From positions 310,001 to 374,000 of the forward strand of contig JAOSKK010000012.1 in assembly GCA_027493615.1 (NCBI GenBank): 64,000 nucleotides of DNA, in the 5' to 3' direction. The notes below the pieces were generated by a model. That model did not search any database, was not told the origin of the DNA, and worked only from the letters and a program-made list of their open reading frames with translations. Made by a program: the position numbers and the translations under genes. The stretch comes from Verrucomicrobiota bacterium (GTDB lineage: Bacteria > Verrucomicrobiota > Verrucomicrobiia > Limisphaerales > J093). Shown in pieces: positions 1 through 12,187 of this stretch. How positions within the stretch are numbered: position 1 is the first letter of the stretch; the number at the start of each line of letters is the position of its first letter.

Positions 1-2
1 AC

Positions 3-128
3 TCGGCGATGGGGCGGGCGGACGACTCGAGCGTGGTTCGCGCGGTGCTGATTCAGCATGAGAAATCCCTGGCGCGCTACGCGACCGCCCAGGGGCTGGA
101 CTGGGCGCGGATCACCAGCCGGCCATGA
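3..128 (+). CDS. 3' end of an unidentified protein (partial)
   Basis: Only the last 41 codons lie in the window. The frame ends in TGA at 126-128, and the ATG of the next gene overlaps that stop as ATGA, which suggests translational coupling. The visible tail ends ITSRP and shows no motif I recognise. I assign no function. Confidence 0.45.
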   Translation, partial: SAMGRADDSSVVRAVLIQHEKSLARYATAQGLDWARITSRP

Positions 129-1595
129 GTCACGCCACGCTGTGCCTCCTGCGGCCGGCGAAGACTTCCGGGGCCACCGCGCCGGGCACACCCGCGCCCC
201 GACCGGTCCTCAGCACGCATGAGAAGGCGCTGCAGATCAATCTCGATCAAACCACGTACGGCACCTTCGCCGAGATCGGCGCCGGGCAGGAAGTCGCACG
301 CTGGTTCTTCCGCGTCGGCGGTGCCGCGGGCACCATCGCCAAGACCATGTCGGCCTACGACATGAAGGTGAGCGACGCCATCTACGGCCCCTGTCGGCGG
401 TATGTCAGCCGGGAACGGCTGCAGACGATGCTGCAGCACGAATACGACCTCCAACTGGAACGGCTGGGAGGCTCCCGCGGTGCCCAGACCCGGTTCTTCG
501 TCTTCGCGGACACCGTGGCCGCCCGGAGCTACTCGCGTGCCGGCGAATGCCACGGCTGGCTGGGCGTCCGCTTCCAGACCCGGCCGCTGGCCCCCGCTTC
601 GGACCTCATCATCCACGTGCGGCTGCTGGACCGCGAGAACCTGGCCCAGCAGGAAGCCCTCGGCATCATGGGCGTCAACATCGTCTATGCCGCCCTGTAC
701 CTCGCAGATCAGCCCGAGACCGCGCTTCAAGCCCTGCTCGACAACCTCTCCCGCGACCGCGTCGAGGTGGACATGGTCAAGGTGTCGGGTCCTGACTTCG
801 CGCCGCTGGATCACCGACTTCTGGCCCTGCAACTGGTCGCCCGCGGCCTCACCGATGCCGCCATGTTCACGGCCGCGGGCGAGGTCGTGCAAGCGGCCGA
901 GGTCCTCTACCAGCGGCCGATCCTCGTGACCCGCGGCAGCTTCCGGCCGGTCACCCGCGCCACGGTGGATCTGCTGGAGTGCGCCCGCTCCGAGTTTCTT
1001 CAGGAGCCGCAACTTCAGGGGGAGAAAATGGTGGAGCTCACCGAGATGACCCTGCACAACCTGGCCGAGGACGGGGTCATCGACCACAAGGACTTCTTGG
1101 ATCGCGCGGACATCCTCGGGGCGATGGGCCAGACGGTCCTGATCTCGGACTACGGCGAGTTTTACCGCCTGGCCGCCTACCTGTTCCGCTACACCAAGAA
1201 GATGATCGGCCTGGCGATGGGCGTGCCGACGCTGCGCGAACTCTTCGAGGAGCGCTACTACCTCGACCTCGAGGGCGGCATCCTCGAGTCCTTCGGCCGC
1301 CTCTTCAAGAACGACCTGAAGCTCTACGTGTACCCCCTATCTGGACCCGGCCACGGGCCGGCTCGAACAGGCCAGCGATCTCCGGGTGGCCGGTCACCTG
1401 CGGCACCTCTTTGCCTTTCTCATGGAAAACGGCTGCATCCGTCCCCTGATCGGCTACGCCGCCGACTGCCTGCCGATCTTCTCGCACGATGTCCTGGCGA
1501 AACTCCGCGCCGGCGACCCGGCCTGGGAACGGCTTGTCCCCGAGCGCGTGGCCCAGCTCATCCGCGAGCGCCGCCTCTTCGGCTATGCCGGTTGA
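125..1595 (+). CDS. Conserved protein of a family often labelled nicotinate-nucleotide adenylyltransferase (one frameshift)
   Basis: The protein has a strongly conserved N-terminal core, including YGTFAEIGAGQEVARWFFRV, AGTIAKTMSAYDMKVSDAIY and ECHGWLGVRF, and a conserved C-terminus ending AQLIRERRLFGYAG. I recall this as a widespread family usually annotated nicotinate-nucleotide adenylyltransferase, but I see no classical nucleotidyltransferase HxGH motif, so the catalytic role is uncertain. The frame breaks at about 1331-1335. Removing one C from the run of five restores VYPYLDPATGRLEQASDLRV and joins the two halves. The ATG at 125 overlaps the previous stop, and the end overlaps the lspA start as TGATG, so the three genes look co-transcribed. 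Restored length is about 490 residues. Confidence 0.6.
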
Positions 1596-2119
1596 TGACC
1601 ATGGACCGTGAAAGTCAGCGCCGACTTCTGGGCGTGGGCGCCTGATTTTCGTGTCGGACCAGTTGACCAAGCTGGCCGTGCTCCGTTGGCTCGGACCGTG
1701 GGTGGACGAACGCGAGGTGCTTCCGGGCTTCTTCAAGCTGGTGCATTGGGGCAACACCGGCGCCGCCTGGAGTCTGTTCTCCGGCAACAACGAACTCCTC
1801 GCCTTCGTCTCGATCGCCGCCCTGGTGGTCCTGTTCCTGACGCGGGAACGTTTCGAGATCCACACCCGGCTCGGTCAGGTTGCCCTCGGGCTCATCCTGG
1901 GGGGGATCCTCGGCAACCTCACCGACCGCCTGCGCGTGGGTCATGTGGTGGATTTCATCCGCTTCTACGTGGACCGACGGGGGCGGCGGCGAGGTGGGCT
2001 TTCCCGCCTTCAACGTGGCCGACAGCGCCATTTGCGTCGGCGTAGGCCTGCTCTTCCTGCTTTCCGCCCGCGCGGAACCACGGCCTGCTTCCCGGGCACC
2101 CACGCCCGGCCCGGCTTGA
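1594..2119 (+). CDS. lspA: Lipoprotein signal peptidase LspA (two frameshifts)
   Basis: This is the membrane aspartyl protease that removes signal peptides from prolipoproteins in the inner membrane. The diagnostic blocks are present in order: [41 protein letters not shown] and [11 protein letters not shown]. The last two carry the catalytic aspartates. Hydrophobic segments fit four transmembrane helices. The coding frame changes twice. Near 1640 a C appears to be missing, which separates RRLLGVGA from [10 protein letters not shown]. Near 1975, in a G-rich stretch, the frame moves again before [14 protein letters not shown]. The chosen ATG at 1594 overlaps the upstream stop. Its stop overlaps the TTG start of miaA. 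Restored length is about 175 residues, normal for the family. Confidence 0.88.
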
Positions 2120-3083
2120 ACTCGTCGCCGCCTGCGCCCCTCTACCTCGCCGGCCCCACCGCCGTCGGCAAGTCCGCCGTCGCCCTCGCCCTGGCCGACC
2201 TTGTGGGCGGGGAGATCGTGTCCGTCGACTCGATGCAGGTGTATCGGGGCCTGGACCTGGGAACCGCCAAACCGACGGTCGCCGAACGCGCCCGGGTGCC
2301 CCACCACCTGATTGACGTGGCGGAGCTCGACGAACCCTTCCACGCGGCCCGCTTCGTTGCGCTCGCCCGGGAGGCGGTGAAGGGCATTCAGGGGCGGGGT
2401 CGACACCCCATCCTCTGCGGAGGAACCGGGCTCTATTTCAAGGCCTGGCTGGAAGGCTTGGGCGAGGCCCTCCCGCGGATCCCGCCCTCCGCGCCGCACT
2501 CGAAGCCACGCCCCGCGAGCAACTCCTGCGCGAACTGGAACAGCGCGACCCGGAAACCTATGCGCGCATCGACCGCGCCAACCGGCGTCGGTTGGTCCGG
2601 GCCCTCGAGGTCATTCGGCTCACGGGCAAACCCTTCACCACGCAACGGGCTGCCTGGGTCAAGCCAGCCTTCCCCGGCCAGACTTCAGCGACCGTGCTCT
2701 GGGGCTTGAACCGCCATCCCGTTGACTTGCGGGCCCGCATCGACGCGCGGGTGGACGCGATGTTCGCCGCCGGCCTCGTGGCGGAGACTCAAAGCCTCCT
2801 CGCGCGGGGGTTGGAGCGCAATCCAACGGCGCTGCAGGCGCTGGGCTATCGCCAGGTGGTGGAACACCTCCACGGGCTCCGCAGCCTGGACGCGACCCGG
2901 GAGCTGGTGCAACGCAAGACCTGGCAGTTGGCCCGGCGCCAGCTCACCTGGTTTCGCCATCAGTTGCCGGTGCGCTGGTGGCTCATCGAGCCGGACGAAT
3001 CCCCGGAAGCCGTCGCGCAGCGGTTGGTGCGCGACACCGACGAGGACAAACGGTCCGACAGGCGGAGGGGTCAGCCGCCATGA
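2116..3083 (+). CDS. miaA: tRNA dimethylallyltransferase MiaA (one frameshift)
   Basis: MiaA transfers the dimethylallyl group to A37 of tRNAs that read UNN codons. The Walker-type P-loop [18 protein letters not shown] starts about residue 11, followed by [27 protein letters not shown] and the later GKPFTTQ and [20 protein letters not shown] blocks. The frame changes at about 2470. Adding one C to GGCCCTCCC gives [20 protein letters not shown] and joins the halves. The best start is TTG at 2116, which overlaps the lspA stop; no ATG precedes the P-loop in frame. Restored length is about 322 residues, typical for MiaA. Confidence 0.88.
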
Positions 3084-3262
3084 CACGGAACGGTGGAGAG
3101 CGAAGGACCGCGCGGAGGTCAGCGTCATGGGCGGGACGCCTGCACCACAGCTTCATGGGGCGTTTCGAGACCCCGGGAGCTACGTCAGGACGCCCTCTAT
3201 TTCAAATCATGTCCCCCGATGGAGGTTGACAGATCGAACCCCCGCGTCTATTTGCTCCCGCT

Positions 3263-3809
3263 ATGAAAACCATGGCGCCGACGGCGCTGGCTGCTGCCTT
3301 GGTGGCGTGGGTCATCGGGACCCCAACCGCCGACGCCGTGGTCGTGAACGAGACGTTCACCGCCCGCGTTGGTGGGGGGCGCGTTCGACGGCACGATCGG
3401 CACGGGCACTTTCAGTTACGACGACGACCTGATTCCCAGCTTTGGCCTTTTTGAGATCGGCCCCAACGAGGGCTTGCGGCTCACCTTCACGCTTTTCGGG
3501 CAGACCTTCGAAGAAACGAACGACTACGAGTACGACGAGTATCCGAAGCTGTATTTCGAGGACCGCAGACCGACGATCCTGGACTTTCTCGTGGACGAGC
3601 GCCCCGGACCGGGCCTCAACGCCACGCCCATTGCTGAACCCGGGGTGGCCGGGTTCTACTTTGTGGGCCCCTTCAGCGGCACGCCAGGAGCCGGCCTCGA
3701 GATCGGGCTCGCCGTGGTTCCCGAACCTCCCGGCGGTGTCTTCGCCGGCGTAACCGCGCTCGGATTGGGCCTGTTCGCGTGGTGGCGGCGTCGGGGGCTG
3801 GGGTCTTGA
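3263..3809 (+). CDS. PEP-CTERM sorted secreted protein (one frameshift)
   Basis: A signal peptide (MKTMAPTALAAALVAWVIG, cleaved near TADA) is followed by a roughly 130-residue acidic domain. The C-terminus carries the PEP-CTERM sorting signal: VVPEPPGGVFAGVT, a hydrophobic helix, then WWRRRGLGS. PEP-CTERM proteins are processed by an exosortase at the cell surface. No exosortase gene is visible here, so it must lie elsewhere. The frame changes at about 3370-3377, inside a run of six Gs between VNETFTARVGG and AFDGTIGTGTFSY. The function of the exported domain is unknown. Confidence 0.75.
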
Positions 3810-4175
3810 GCGGCACGTCATTCCGGGCGCTGGCCGGCGGGGCGTGGCTGCCTGCTCCCAGCGGTGTGCGCCCCAGCAACGCGAGAGCCTCCGCCGCAGC
3901 AACCCGAGCGCGCTGAATTGACCGCTGGCAGAGTCCGCCGCCGTGGCCACCAGATGTTCCCCCCACAGGATCGGAGAGGGAGTGGCTGTTGCCCGGCAAG
4001 CGAACCTTCCAGGCGAAGTCGGCGGGAGCCCACCGGGCTGGCAGGGCGGCGTCCTGCCCGAGGCCGCTCCCATTCGGGCCACGGAACCACGGCCACTCCT
4101 GGGCGAGGAGCTACCCCGTCGCCCCCGTCATTCCCACCGCAAGCCGGCGCCGCAAGGTCGACTTCACGGCTCTCA
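3810..4175. other. Intergenic gap with no recognised gene
   Basis: This stretch separates the PEP-CTERM gene from the convergent tsaC-type gene. Open frames here have no start context or recognisable motif. I see no tRNA, no strong hairpin followed by a T-run, and no copy of the repeat families found elsewhere in the window. Confidence 0.5.
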
Positions 4176-5204
4176 TCACCCAACCTCGATGGCCGCCCGG
4201 CGCAGGCGGTCCGCGATGGCCGCCCACTCAGCCTCCTCGGGGACCCCTTCCACCACGATCGCGTCCACGCCCAGGACGTCGACCCGGTGCAACTCCGCGT
4301 AGAGCGCCCGGGCGAAGGCCTCGGGATCGCAGGGCACCAGGCTCACGCCCGCCCATCCTTCGGGCGAAGGCAGGTGCGTGTGGGCCAGCACGTGAGTGGT
4401 GGCCGCGGTGAGGCGCCTGGCATTCAGCCACGCGAGCAAGTCGGCGGAATCGGTCCAGCGGTGCACCAACAACCGGGCCCGCGGGGCATAGTGCCGCGGC
4501 AACTGCCCCGGACTGCGCCGTGGACCGGCCGCCTCAGCCAGGTGGTCGGTGCTCAATGCGCCGAGGACGGCGTGCAAAGCCGCGGCCGTCACCATACCGG
4601 GGCGAAGGATGCGGGGCGGTTCAACGGTGAGGTCCACCACGGTGGATTCGAGGCCCACGGCGCAGGGGCCGGCGTCCACAATCAGGGGCACCGAAGCTCC
4701 CAAGCTGCGCTGGACGTGCCCGGCCGTCGTGGGCGAGAGCTGGTTGGCCGCGTTGGCGCTGGGCGCCGCCAGCGGGAAGCCGCACTCCGTGATGAGAGCC
4801 TGCATAAAAGGATGGCGCGGCCACCGAACCCCCACCGTCGGCCCGCCCGCCGTGACCAGTTCCGGGATGTCGGCCGCCTTGGGCAACACGAGCGTGAGCG
4901 GACCCGGCCAGAACGCACGGGCCAGGCGTTCGGCGGTCACCGGCCAACTCGCCACACAAGCCCGCGCCAGGTCGCCATCGGCGACGTGGACGATGACCGG
5001 GTTGTGAACGGGCCGGCCCTTGGCCGCGTAGATCTTGGCCACGGCGACCGGGTTTCGTGCATCCGCCGCCAGCCCGTAGACTGTCTCGGTGGGGACGGCC
5101 ACGATCTCGCCGGCCCGCAGTTGGGAGGCCGCCTCGACCACGGCGGCGCGGAACAGGGCTGGCGTGTGCGTGGCCAGCACGCGCGGGAGATTGACCGGGT
5201 CCAT
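4176..5204 (-). CDS. L-threonylcarbamoyladenylate synthase (Sua5/YwlC type)
   Basis: The enzyme makes threonylcarbamoyl-AMP from threonine, bicarbonate and ATP for t6A37 modification of tRNA. The YrdC-like domain is at the N-terminus: GEIVAVPTETVYGLAADA, the KGRP motif in IYAAKGRPVHNPVIVHV, WPGPLTLVLP and PLAAPSANAANQLSPT. A C-terminal extension follows PRRSPGQLPRHYAPRA and extends to the end, which is the Sua5-specific domain, so this is the long Sua5 form and not the short TsaC form. The start chosen is ATG at 5204 (MDPVNLPRVL); an upstream in-frame start at 5255 would add 17 residues that do not resemble the family. The frame is intact, about 342 residues. It is divergent from mcsA. Confidence 0.9.
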   Translation of the reverse strand: MDPVNLPRVLATHTPALFRAAVVEAASQLRAGEIVAVPTETVYGLAADARNPVAVAKIYAAKGRPVHNPVIVHVADGDLARACVASWPVTAERLARAFWPGPLTLVLPKAADIPELVTAGGPTVGVRWPRHPFMQALITECGFPLAAPSANAANQLSPTTAGHVQRSLGASVPLIVDAGPCAVGLESTVVDLTVEPPRILRPGMVTAAALHAVLGALSTDHLAEAAGPRRSPGQLPRHYAPRARLLVHRWTDSADLLAWLNARRLTAATTHVLAHTHLPSPEGWAGVSLVPCDPEAFARALYAELHRVDVLGVDAIVVEGVPEEAEWAAIADRLRRAAIEVG

Positions 5205-5359
5205 ACGAGAGACGCCCACAACAGACGGTCGAGCATCCGCGAGGGAGGATAACAATCCTGGAAGTGCGCGAGCAAGCCACCGGACTCGAGGGCGTGACCG
5301 GCGTGGCGCGCTGGCTGGCTTGACTTGGGGTGGTTTTGTGCGGAAATACCCCGCGGCCT

Positions 5360-5872
5360 ATGTTGTGCATGCTGTGCCAGAAGAAGGAAGCCAGGGTCCA
5401 CCTCACCGACGTCAAAGAAGGCAAGGTCAAGAAGGTGGATTTGTGCGAGGACTGCGCCAAGGCCAAGAACATCGAAGACCCGGCCGGTTTCGCCTTGGCG
5501 GACCTGTTGCTGGGGTTGGGAGCCTCCGAAGAGCTGGCCAGCGGTGCCACTGAAGGCAGCCCCTTGGTCTGCCCCCACTGCGGGTTTACCCAGGCCGATT
5601 TCAAGAAGACCGGCCGCTTGGGTTGCCCGGCCTGCTATGCGACCTTCAAGGACGGGCTGCTGGGCATGCTGAAAACCATGCACAAGGGGACCCGCCACTG
5701 CGGCAAGGTGCCCCGGGGCCTCGCCCTCGGACGCGAAGTGCAGGAACGCATCCAGAGTCTGCAGCGCAGCCTCGAACAGGCCGTCGCCACCGAAGACTAC
5801 GAACAAGCCGCCCGGCTGCGCGACCAGATCAAGGCCCTCAAGGAGAATCCCGGCGCCGTCATGGCCGGCTGA
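5360..5872 (+). CDS. mcsA: McsA-like zinc-finger/UVR-motif protein, activator of the McsB kinase
   Basis: McsA binds and activates the protein-arginine kinase McsB. Four CxxC pairs are visible: CMLCQKK, LCEDCAKAK, VCPHCGF and GCPACYATF, consistent with two zinc-binding modules. A C-terminal UVR motif follows, LQRSLEQAVATEDYEQAARL, the helical hairpin used for ClpC or McsB contacts. ATG at 5360 is preferred over the upstream GTG at 5330 because the family begins right at the first CxxC. The gene is intact (170 residues) and is followed after 6 bp by mcsB and then clpC, the same order as in the clpC operon of Bacillus but without ctsR. Confidence 0.9.
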   Translation: MLCMLCQKKEARVHLTDVKEGKVKKVDLCEDCAKAKNIEDPAGFALADLLLGLGASEELASGATEGSPLVCPHCGFTQADFKKTGRLGCPACYATFKDGLLGMLKTMHKGTRHCGKVPRGLALGREVQERIQSLQRSLEQAVATEDYEQAARLRDQIKALKENPGAVMAG

Positions 5873-5878
5873 CCCGCG

Positions 5879-6988
5879 ATGCAGCTTCACGAGTTTCTTA
5901 CCCCGGCGGACCAGGTCGCCCAGCGCACGGGTCCGGGCAACCGGATTGTCCTCTCCAGCCGGGTGCGCCTGGCCCGGAACATCAACGGATTTGCCTTCCC
6001 GGGCTGGGCCAAGAAAGCAGACCGCCAGCGCGCTTGCGACCTGCTCTGCGAAGCGGTCGGCCGGCAGCCCGAGATGCAGGGTGCCTTCACCGCGTCGCTC
6101 GATTCGCTGTCCGCCATGGACAAGCAGATCCTGGTCGAACGCCACCTCATCAGCCGCGAGCACGCCGCCAAAGGGCCGGCAGCGCCCTGGTTCTGAGCCG
6201 CGACGAGAGCCTGTGCGTGATGATCAACGAGGAGGATCACCTCCGCATGCAGGCGCTCCTCCCCGGGTTCCAGCTCCCCGAGGCCTGGCGAGCCATCGAC
6301 CGCCTCGACACCGGGCTTGAGCAAAGCCTCGACTACGTCTTCAGCCGGGATCTGGGTTACCTCACCGCCTGCCCCACCAACGTCGGCACCGGCATCCGGG
6401 TGAGCGCCATGCTCCACCTGCCGGCCCTGGTGCTCGATGAGCAGATCACCCAGATCATCCAGGCGGTGAACAAGCTCGGCCTCGCTGTCCGCGGCCTTTA
6501 CGGGGAAGGCACCGAGGCCCCCGGCAATGTGTTCCAGGTTTCCAACCAGATGACCCTCGGGGAGTCCGAGGCCGAGATCCTCGAACGCCTCTCCAAGGTC
6601 GTCGCCCAGGTCATCGAACACGAAGACAACGCCCGCGCCCGCCTCCTGGAGAAGGAGTCCAAGGTCGTCTTCAATCACATCGGCCGCGCCTACGGCATCC
6701 TTGCCAACGCCCACAGCGTCTCCTCGAAGGAGGCTATCAACCTCCTCTTCCTTGCTCCGCCTCGGCATCGATCTCGGCACCCTGCCCGGCACCCCGCGTG
6801 CCCTGGTCGATGAACTCTCCATCCTCACCCAACCCGCCCACCTCCAGGCCAGCCACAGCGACAAGCTCACCGCCGAACAGCGGGATATCCGCCGCGCCGA
6901 CATGCTCCGCCACGCCCTCCGCGATGTGCGCCGCCCCATCATCCCGCCCCCACCCGCGCCGCCGCTGGACAAGCCGCCCGCGGCATAG
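5879..6988 (+). CDS. mcsB: Protein-arginine kinase McsB (two frameshifts)
   Basis: McsB phosphorylates arginines on proteins and thereby marks them for ClpC/ClpP degradation. It belongs to the guanidino (phosphagen) kinase family. Visible landmarks are IVLSSRVRLARNINGFAFPG, the SALVLSRDESLCVMINEEDH block, LGYLTACPTNVGTGIRVSAM with the catalytic-loop cysteine, and the helical C-terminus SDKLTAEQRDIRRADMLRHA. Two single-base lesions split it. Near 6175 one G is missing (AKGAGSALVLS when repaired). Near 6747 one T is extra (EAINLLSLLRLGIDLGTL when repaired). Restored length is about 369 residues, slightly over the usual 350-360 because of a proline-rich tail. It sits between mcsA and clpC. Confidence 0.9.
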
Positions 6989-7014
6989 CACTTTGACTGC
7001 GACCGCTTGGTTCT

Positions 7015-9497
<2,483 letters not shown>

Positions 9498-9509
9498 GCG
9501 GGCGTCCGC

Positions 9510-10946
9510 TCAGAGCAGGCGCTGCTGCTGCGCCTCGCGGTCGAGGAGCTCGGCCAGGCTCTGTACCCGCTGGCGGCGCCGATCCATGATGTGCTTGTCC
9601 AGCGCCGGATCATAGGGCACCGGATACTGCCCGTCATAGCAGGCCATGCAGAACGACTCCGCCGGCCAACCCGTCGCCTTCACCATGCCTTCTTGGGACA
9701 GGTAGGCCAGGGAATCGGCCTGGAGGTAACGACGGATCTCGTCCGTCGTGTGCGTGACCGCCATCAGTTTGCTGCGGTCGGGAAAGTCGATGCCATACAC
9801 GCACGGATGCCGGTGCGGGGGGCAACTGACCCGGACATGCACCTCGCGGGCGCCGGCCTGCTTGAGGTTGTTCACCCGCTGCCGCGCCGTCGTCCCGCGC
9901 ACGATCGAGTCGTCCACGATCACCACCCGCCGGTCCTTCACCAGTTCCTGAATCAGATTCAGCTTCACCCGCACGTCGAAGTCGCGGATCACCTGCGAGG
10001 GTTGGAGGAAGCTGCGGCCCACATAGTGGTTCCGCACAAACCCCATCTCGAACGGCAGCCCGGACTCCAGCGCATACCCGAGGCCGGCACAGGTCCCGCT
10101 GTCGGGCACCGGGATCACCACGTCCGCCGCACAGGGCGCCTCCCGCGCCAGTTGCCGGCCCATCTCCACCCGCACCCGGTACACGTTGCGATCCCGGATC
10201 GTGCTGTCCGGCCGCGCGAAGTAGACATACTCGAAAATGCAGAACGCCCGCCGGTGGGGTTCGGAAAAAACTTGAAAGCTCCGCAGACCCTGCTCGTTCA
10301 CGATCACCACTTCCCCCGGCTCCAGGTCCCGCACATGGGTCGCGCGGATGAGATCGAACGCACAGGTCTCGCTCGCCAGCACCCAGGCGTCGTCCAGTTT
10401 GCCCAGCGCGAGCGGCCGGAAGCCGAAGGGATCGCGGACGCCGATCAGTTCGTGTTCGGTCAGGATCACGAGCGAGTACGCGCCCTCCAGGCGCCGGAGG
10501 GTCTGCCGCAGGAGATTCTCCCGGCCCTCCTGCGCCGGCCGTGCCATCAGATGCAGGATGACCTCGCTGTCAGCCGTGGTCTGGAAGATCGATCCCTGGG
10601 CTTCGAGTTCCTCCCGCAACGCGAGCGCATTGGTCAGGTTACCGTTGTGCGCGATGGCCAACTGGCCGCAGGCGCAGTCCACCGTCAGCGGTTGGGCGTT
10701 GCGCAGGTGCGATTCGCCAGTCGTCGAGTATCGCGTGTGGCCAATCGCCACGTGCCCGGTGAGCTCGTGCAGGATCGACCCCGTGAACACCTGCGGCACC
10801 AGCCCCATCCCGCGGTGCGCCCGGAATTGGCGGCCATCGGACGCGACAATGCCGGCGCTCTCCTGACCCCGATGTTGCAGGGCGTACAGCCCGCAGTAGG
10901 TCAGCTCGGCGGCGTTGGGATGACCATAGATGCCGAACACGCCGCA
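9510..10946 (-). CDS. purF: Amidophosphoribosyltransferase PurF (start not resolved)
   Basis: PurF catalyses the first step of purine synthesis, making phosphoribosylamine from PRPP and glutamine. The glutaminase domain (class II, N-terminal nucleophile) shows GIYGHPNAAELTYCGLYALQ, HRGQESAGI, HTRYSTTGES and AHNGNLTNA. The phosphoribosyltransferase domain has the PRPP loop VVIVDDSIVRGTT. The catalytic Cys1 is encoded at 10944-10946 in the context RHYCGVFG. It lies two codons upstream of the GTG at 10940, which is the first conventional start codon in frame. Upstream the frame is open only to a TAG at 11001-11003 and contains no usual start codon. The real start is probably hidden by a further indel. 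The body is intact, about 476 residues. Confidence 0.9.
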   Translation of the reverse strand, partial: CGVFGIYGHPNAAELTYCGLYALQHRGQESAGIVASDGRQFRAHRGMGLVPQVFTGSILHELTGHVAIGHTRYSTTGESHLRNAQPLTVDCACGQLAIAHNGNLTNALALREELEAQGSIFQTTADSEVILHLMARPAQEGRENLLRQTLRRLEGAYSLVILTEHELIGVRDPFGFRPLALGKLDDAWVLASETCAFDLIRATHVRDLEPGEVVIVNEQGLRSFQVFSEPHRRAFCIFEYVYFARPDSTIRDRNVYRVRVEMGRQLAREAPCAADVVIPVPDSGTCAGLGYALESGLPFEMGFVRNHYVGRSFLQPSQVIRDFDVRVKLNLIQELVKDRRVVIVDDSIVRGTTARQRVNNLKQAGAREVHVRVSCPPHRHPCVYGIDFPDRSKLMAVTHTTDEIRRYLQADSLAYLSQEGMVKATGWPAESFCMACYDGQYPVPYDPALDKHIMDRRRQRVQSLAELLDREAQQQRLL

Positions 10947-11443
10947 ATAATGACGCGGGCGGCCGGAGGGTTCCCCTGAGGGGCGGGAGGGGCAGCGGCG
11001 CTAGGCTCAGCAGATCGCACGCGGGAATTCCACTGTCCGGCGTCCGGCTCCGCAAGCTTCATCTCGAGCCACGTGGACCCGACGGAGTCGAGGTGACGAG
11101 ACTCAGCCGGAACGGACGGTGGGACGGTGGGACGGTGCGGTGTATGGCCGAGGTCGAAGAGCAGCGGGTGCTGCTTGAAGCCAGTGGGCGGGACGAGCGG
11201 GCTCGCCCAGGTGAGCCGGGGCTGCAGCGCTCCCCCCACGGCAAGCCGTCTCTGAGCGCCGGGTTCGGCGAGCAGCCGCTTCCGCACGCGGCGCACCCTC
11301 CTCCCCGATTCCGGAAGCATCAGCCGTGGAGGGCACGCGGTTGGCGCCAGAATTCAGCTTCCCGTAGGAAAGCGACTCCGGCTAGGCTGTTGGGCGTGTC
11401 CGGCGGCGGGGTGGGCGGCCGGCCGGCGAACCAGGCAGTTGCC
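10947..11443. other. Divergent intergenic region between purF and yebC, with a repeat
   Basis: About 500 bp separate the divergent genes. It holds a 23-nt repeat core at 11084-11106 and GACGGTGG-type tandem units at about 11114-11136, both shared with the region upstream of aroC. The rest is GC-rich with no gene I can support. Part of the true purF 5' end probably lies here. Confidence 0.5.
11084..11136. repeat. Interspersed repeat A, copy 1
   Basis: A 23-nt core (11084-11106) containing GAGTC/GACTC short inverted arms is identical to 21898-21920. It is followed by about three tandem copies of the 8-mer GGGACGGT. The second copy of the whole arrangement lies upstream of aroC. Confidence 0.75.
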
Positions 11444-12187
11444 ATGGCAGGTCATAGCAAGTGGGCGAAGGTCAAGCACTTCAAGGGTGCGATTGACGCG
11501 AAGCGGGCGAAGCTGTTCGCCAAGTTGTCGCGGGGAGGTGACCATTGCGGCCAAGCTCGGCGGCGGCGATCCGGATCTGAACCCGCGGCTGCGTCTGGCG
11601 CTGTTGAAGTGCCGGAGCGCGAACCTGCCTTCGGACAACATCGAGCGGGCGATCAAGAAGGGCACCGGCGGCGGGGAAGCGTCGAGCTACGAGGATCTGA
11701 CCTACGAGGCGTTCGCGCCGCACGGCGTGGCCTTGTTGATCGAGTTGAGCACCGACAACCGGAACCGCACGGCGGCGGAGATCCGCAGCCTGCTGACGCG
11801 GCATGGGGGGAGCATTGCCACGGCCGGAGCGGTGAGCCGCCTGTTCCAGCGGAAGGGCCAGATCATCGTGACGCGCGACGCGGCGGCGGAGGACGCCCTG
11901 CTGGCGGTGGCGCTTGAGGCGGGGGCCGAGGACCTGCGGGTGGAACCCGAAGGGTTTGAAGTGGCTGACGGACCCGGCGCAATTCGAGGGGGGTGCACCG
12001 GGCGATCGAGGCGGCCGGGATCAAGTGCGCGAGCGCGGAGGTGAATCCGCTGCCCCAAGTGCTGGTGCCCGTGCGGGAGCCCGCGGCCGCGGAGACCGTG
12101 ACGGGGTTGATCGAGGCACTGGAGGAGCACGACGACGTCAAGGGCGTGTATAGCAACGCCGATTTTGGCGGCGGCGAGGCGACATGA
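11444..12187 (+). CDS. YebC/PmpR-family DNA-binding or translation-associated regulator (three frameshifts)
   Basis: The N-terminus MAGHSKWAKVKHFKGAIDAK is diagnostic of the YebC/TACO1 family. The rest includes LSREVTIAAKLGG, NLPSDNIERAIKKGTGG and a C-terminal EVNPLPQVLVPV block. Family members act as transcription regulators or help ribosomes through proline stretches; I cannot tell which applies. Three lesions in G runs break the frame, each an apparent extra G: near 11534 (CGGGGAGG), near 11962 (GTGGCTG) and near 11985 (run of six Gs). Repaired, the gene gives about 246 residues, normal length. Its stop overlaps the start of the following transporter gene as ATGA. Confidence 0.85.

Noticed and set aside
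3080..3229. A short frame directly after miaA
   Set aside because: It begins at an ATG overlapping the miaA stop, but the translation has no conserved features.
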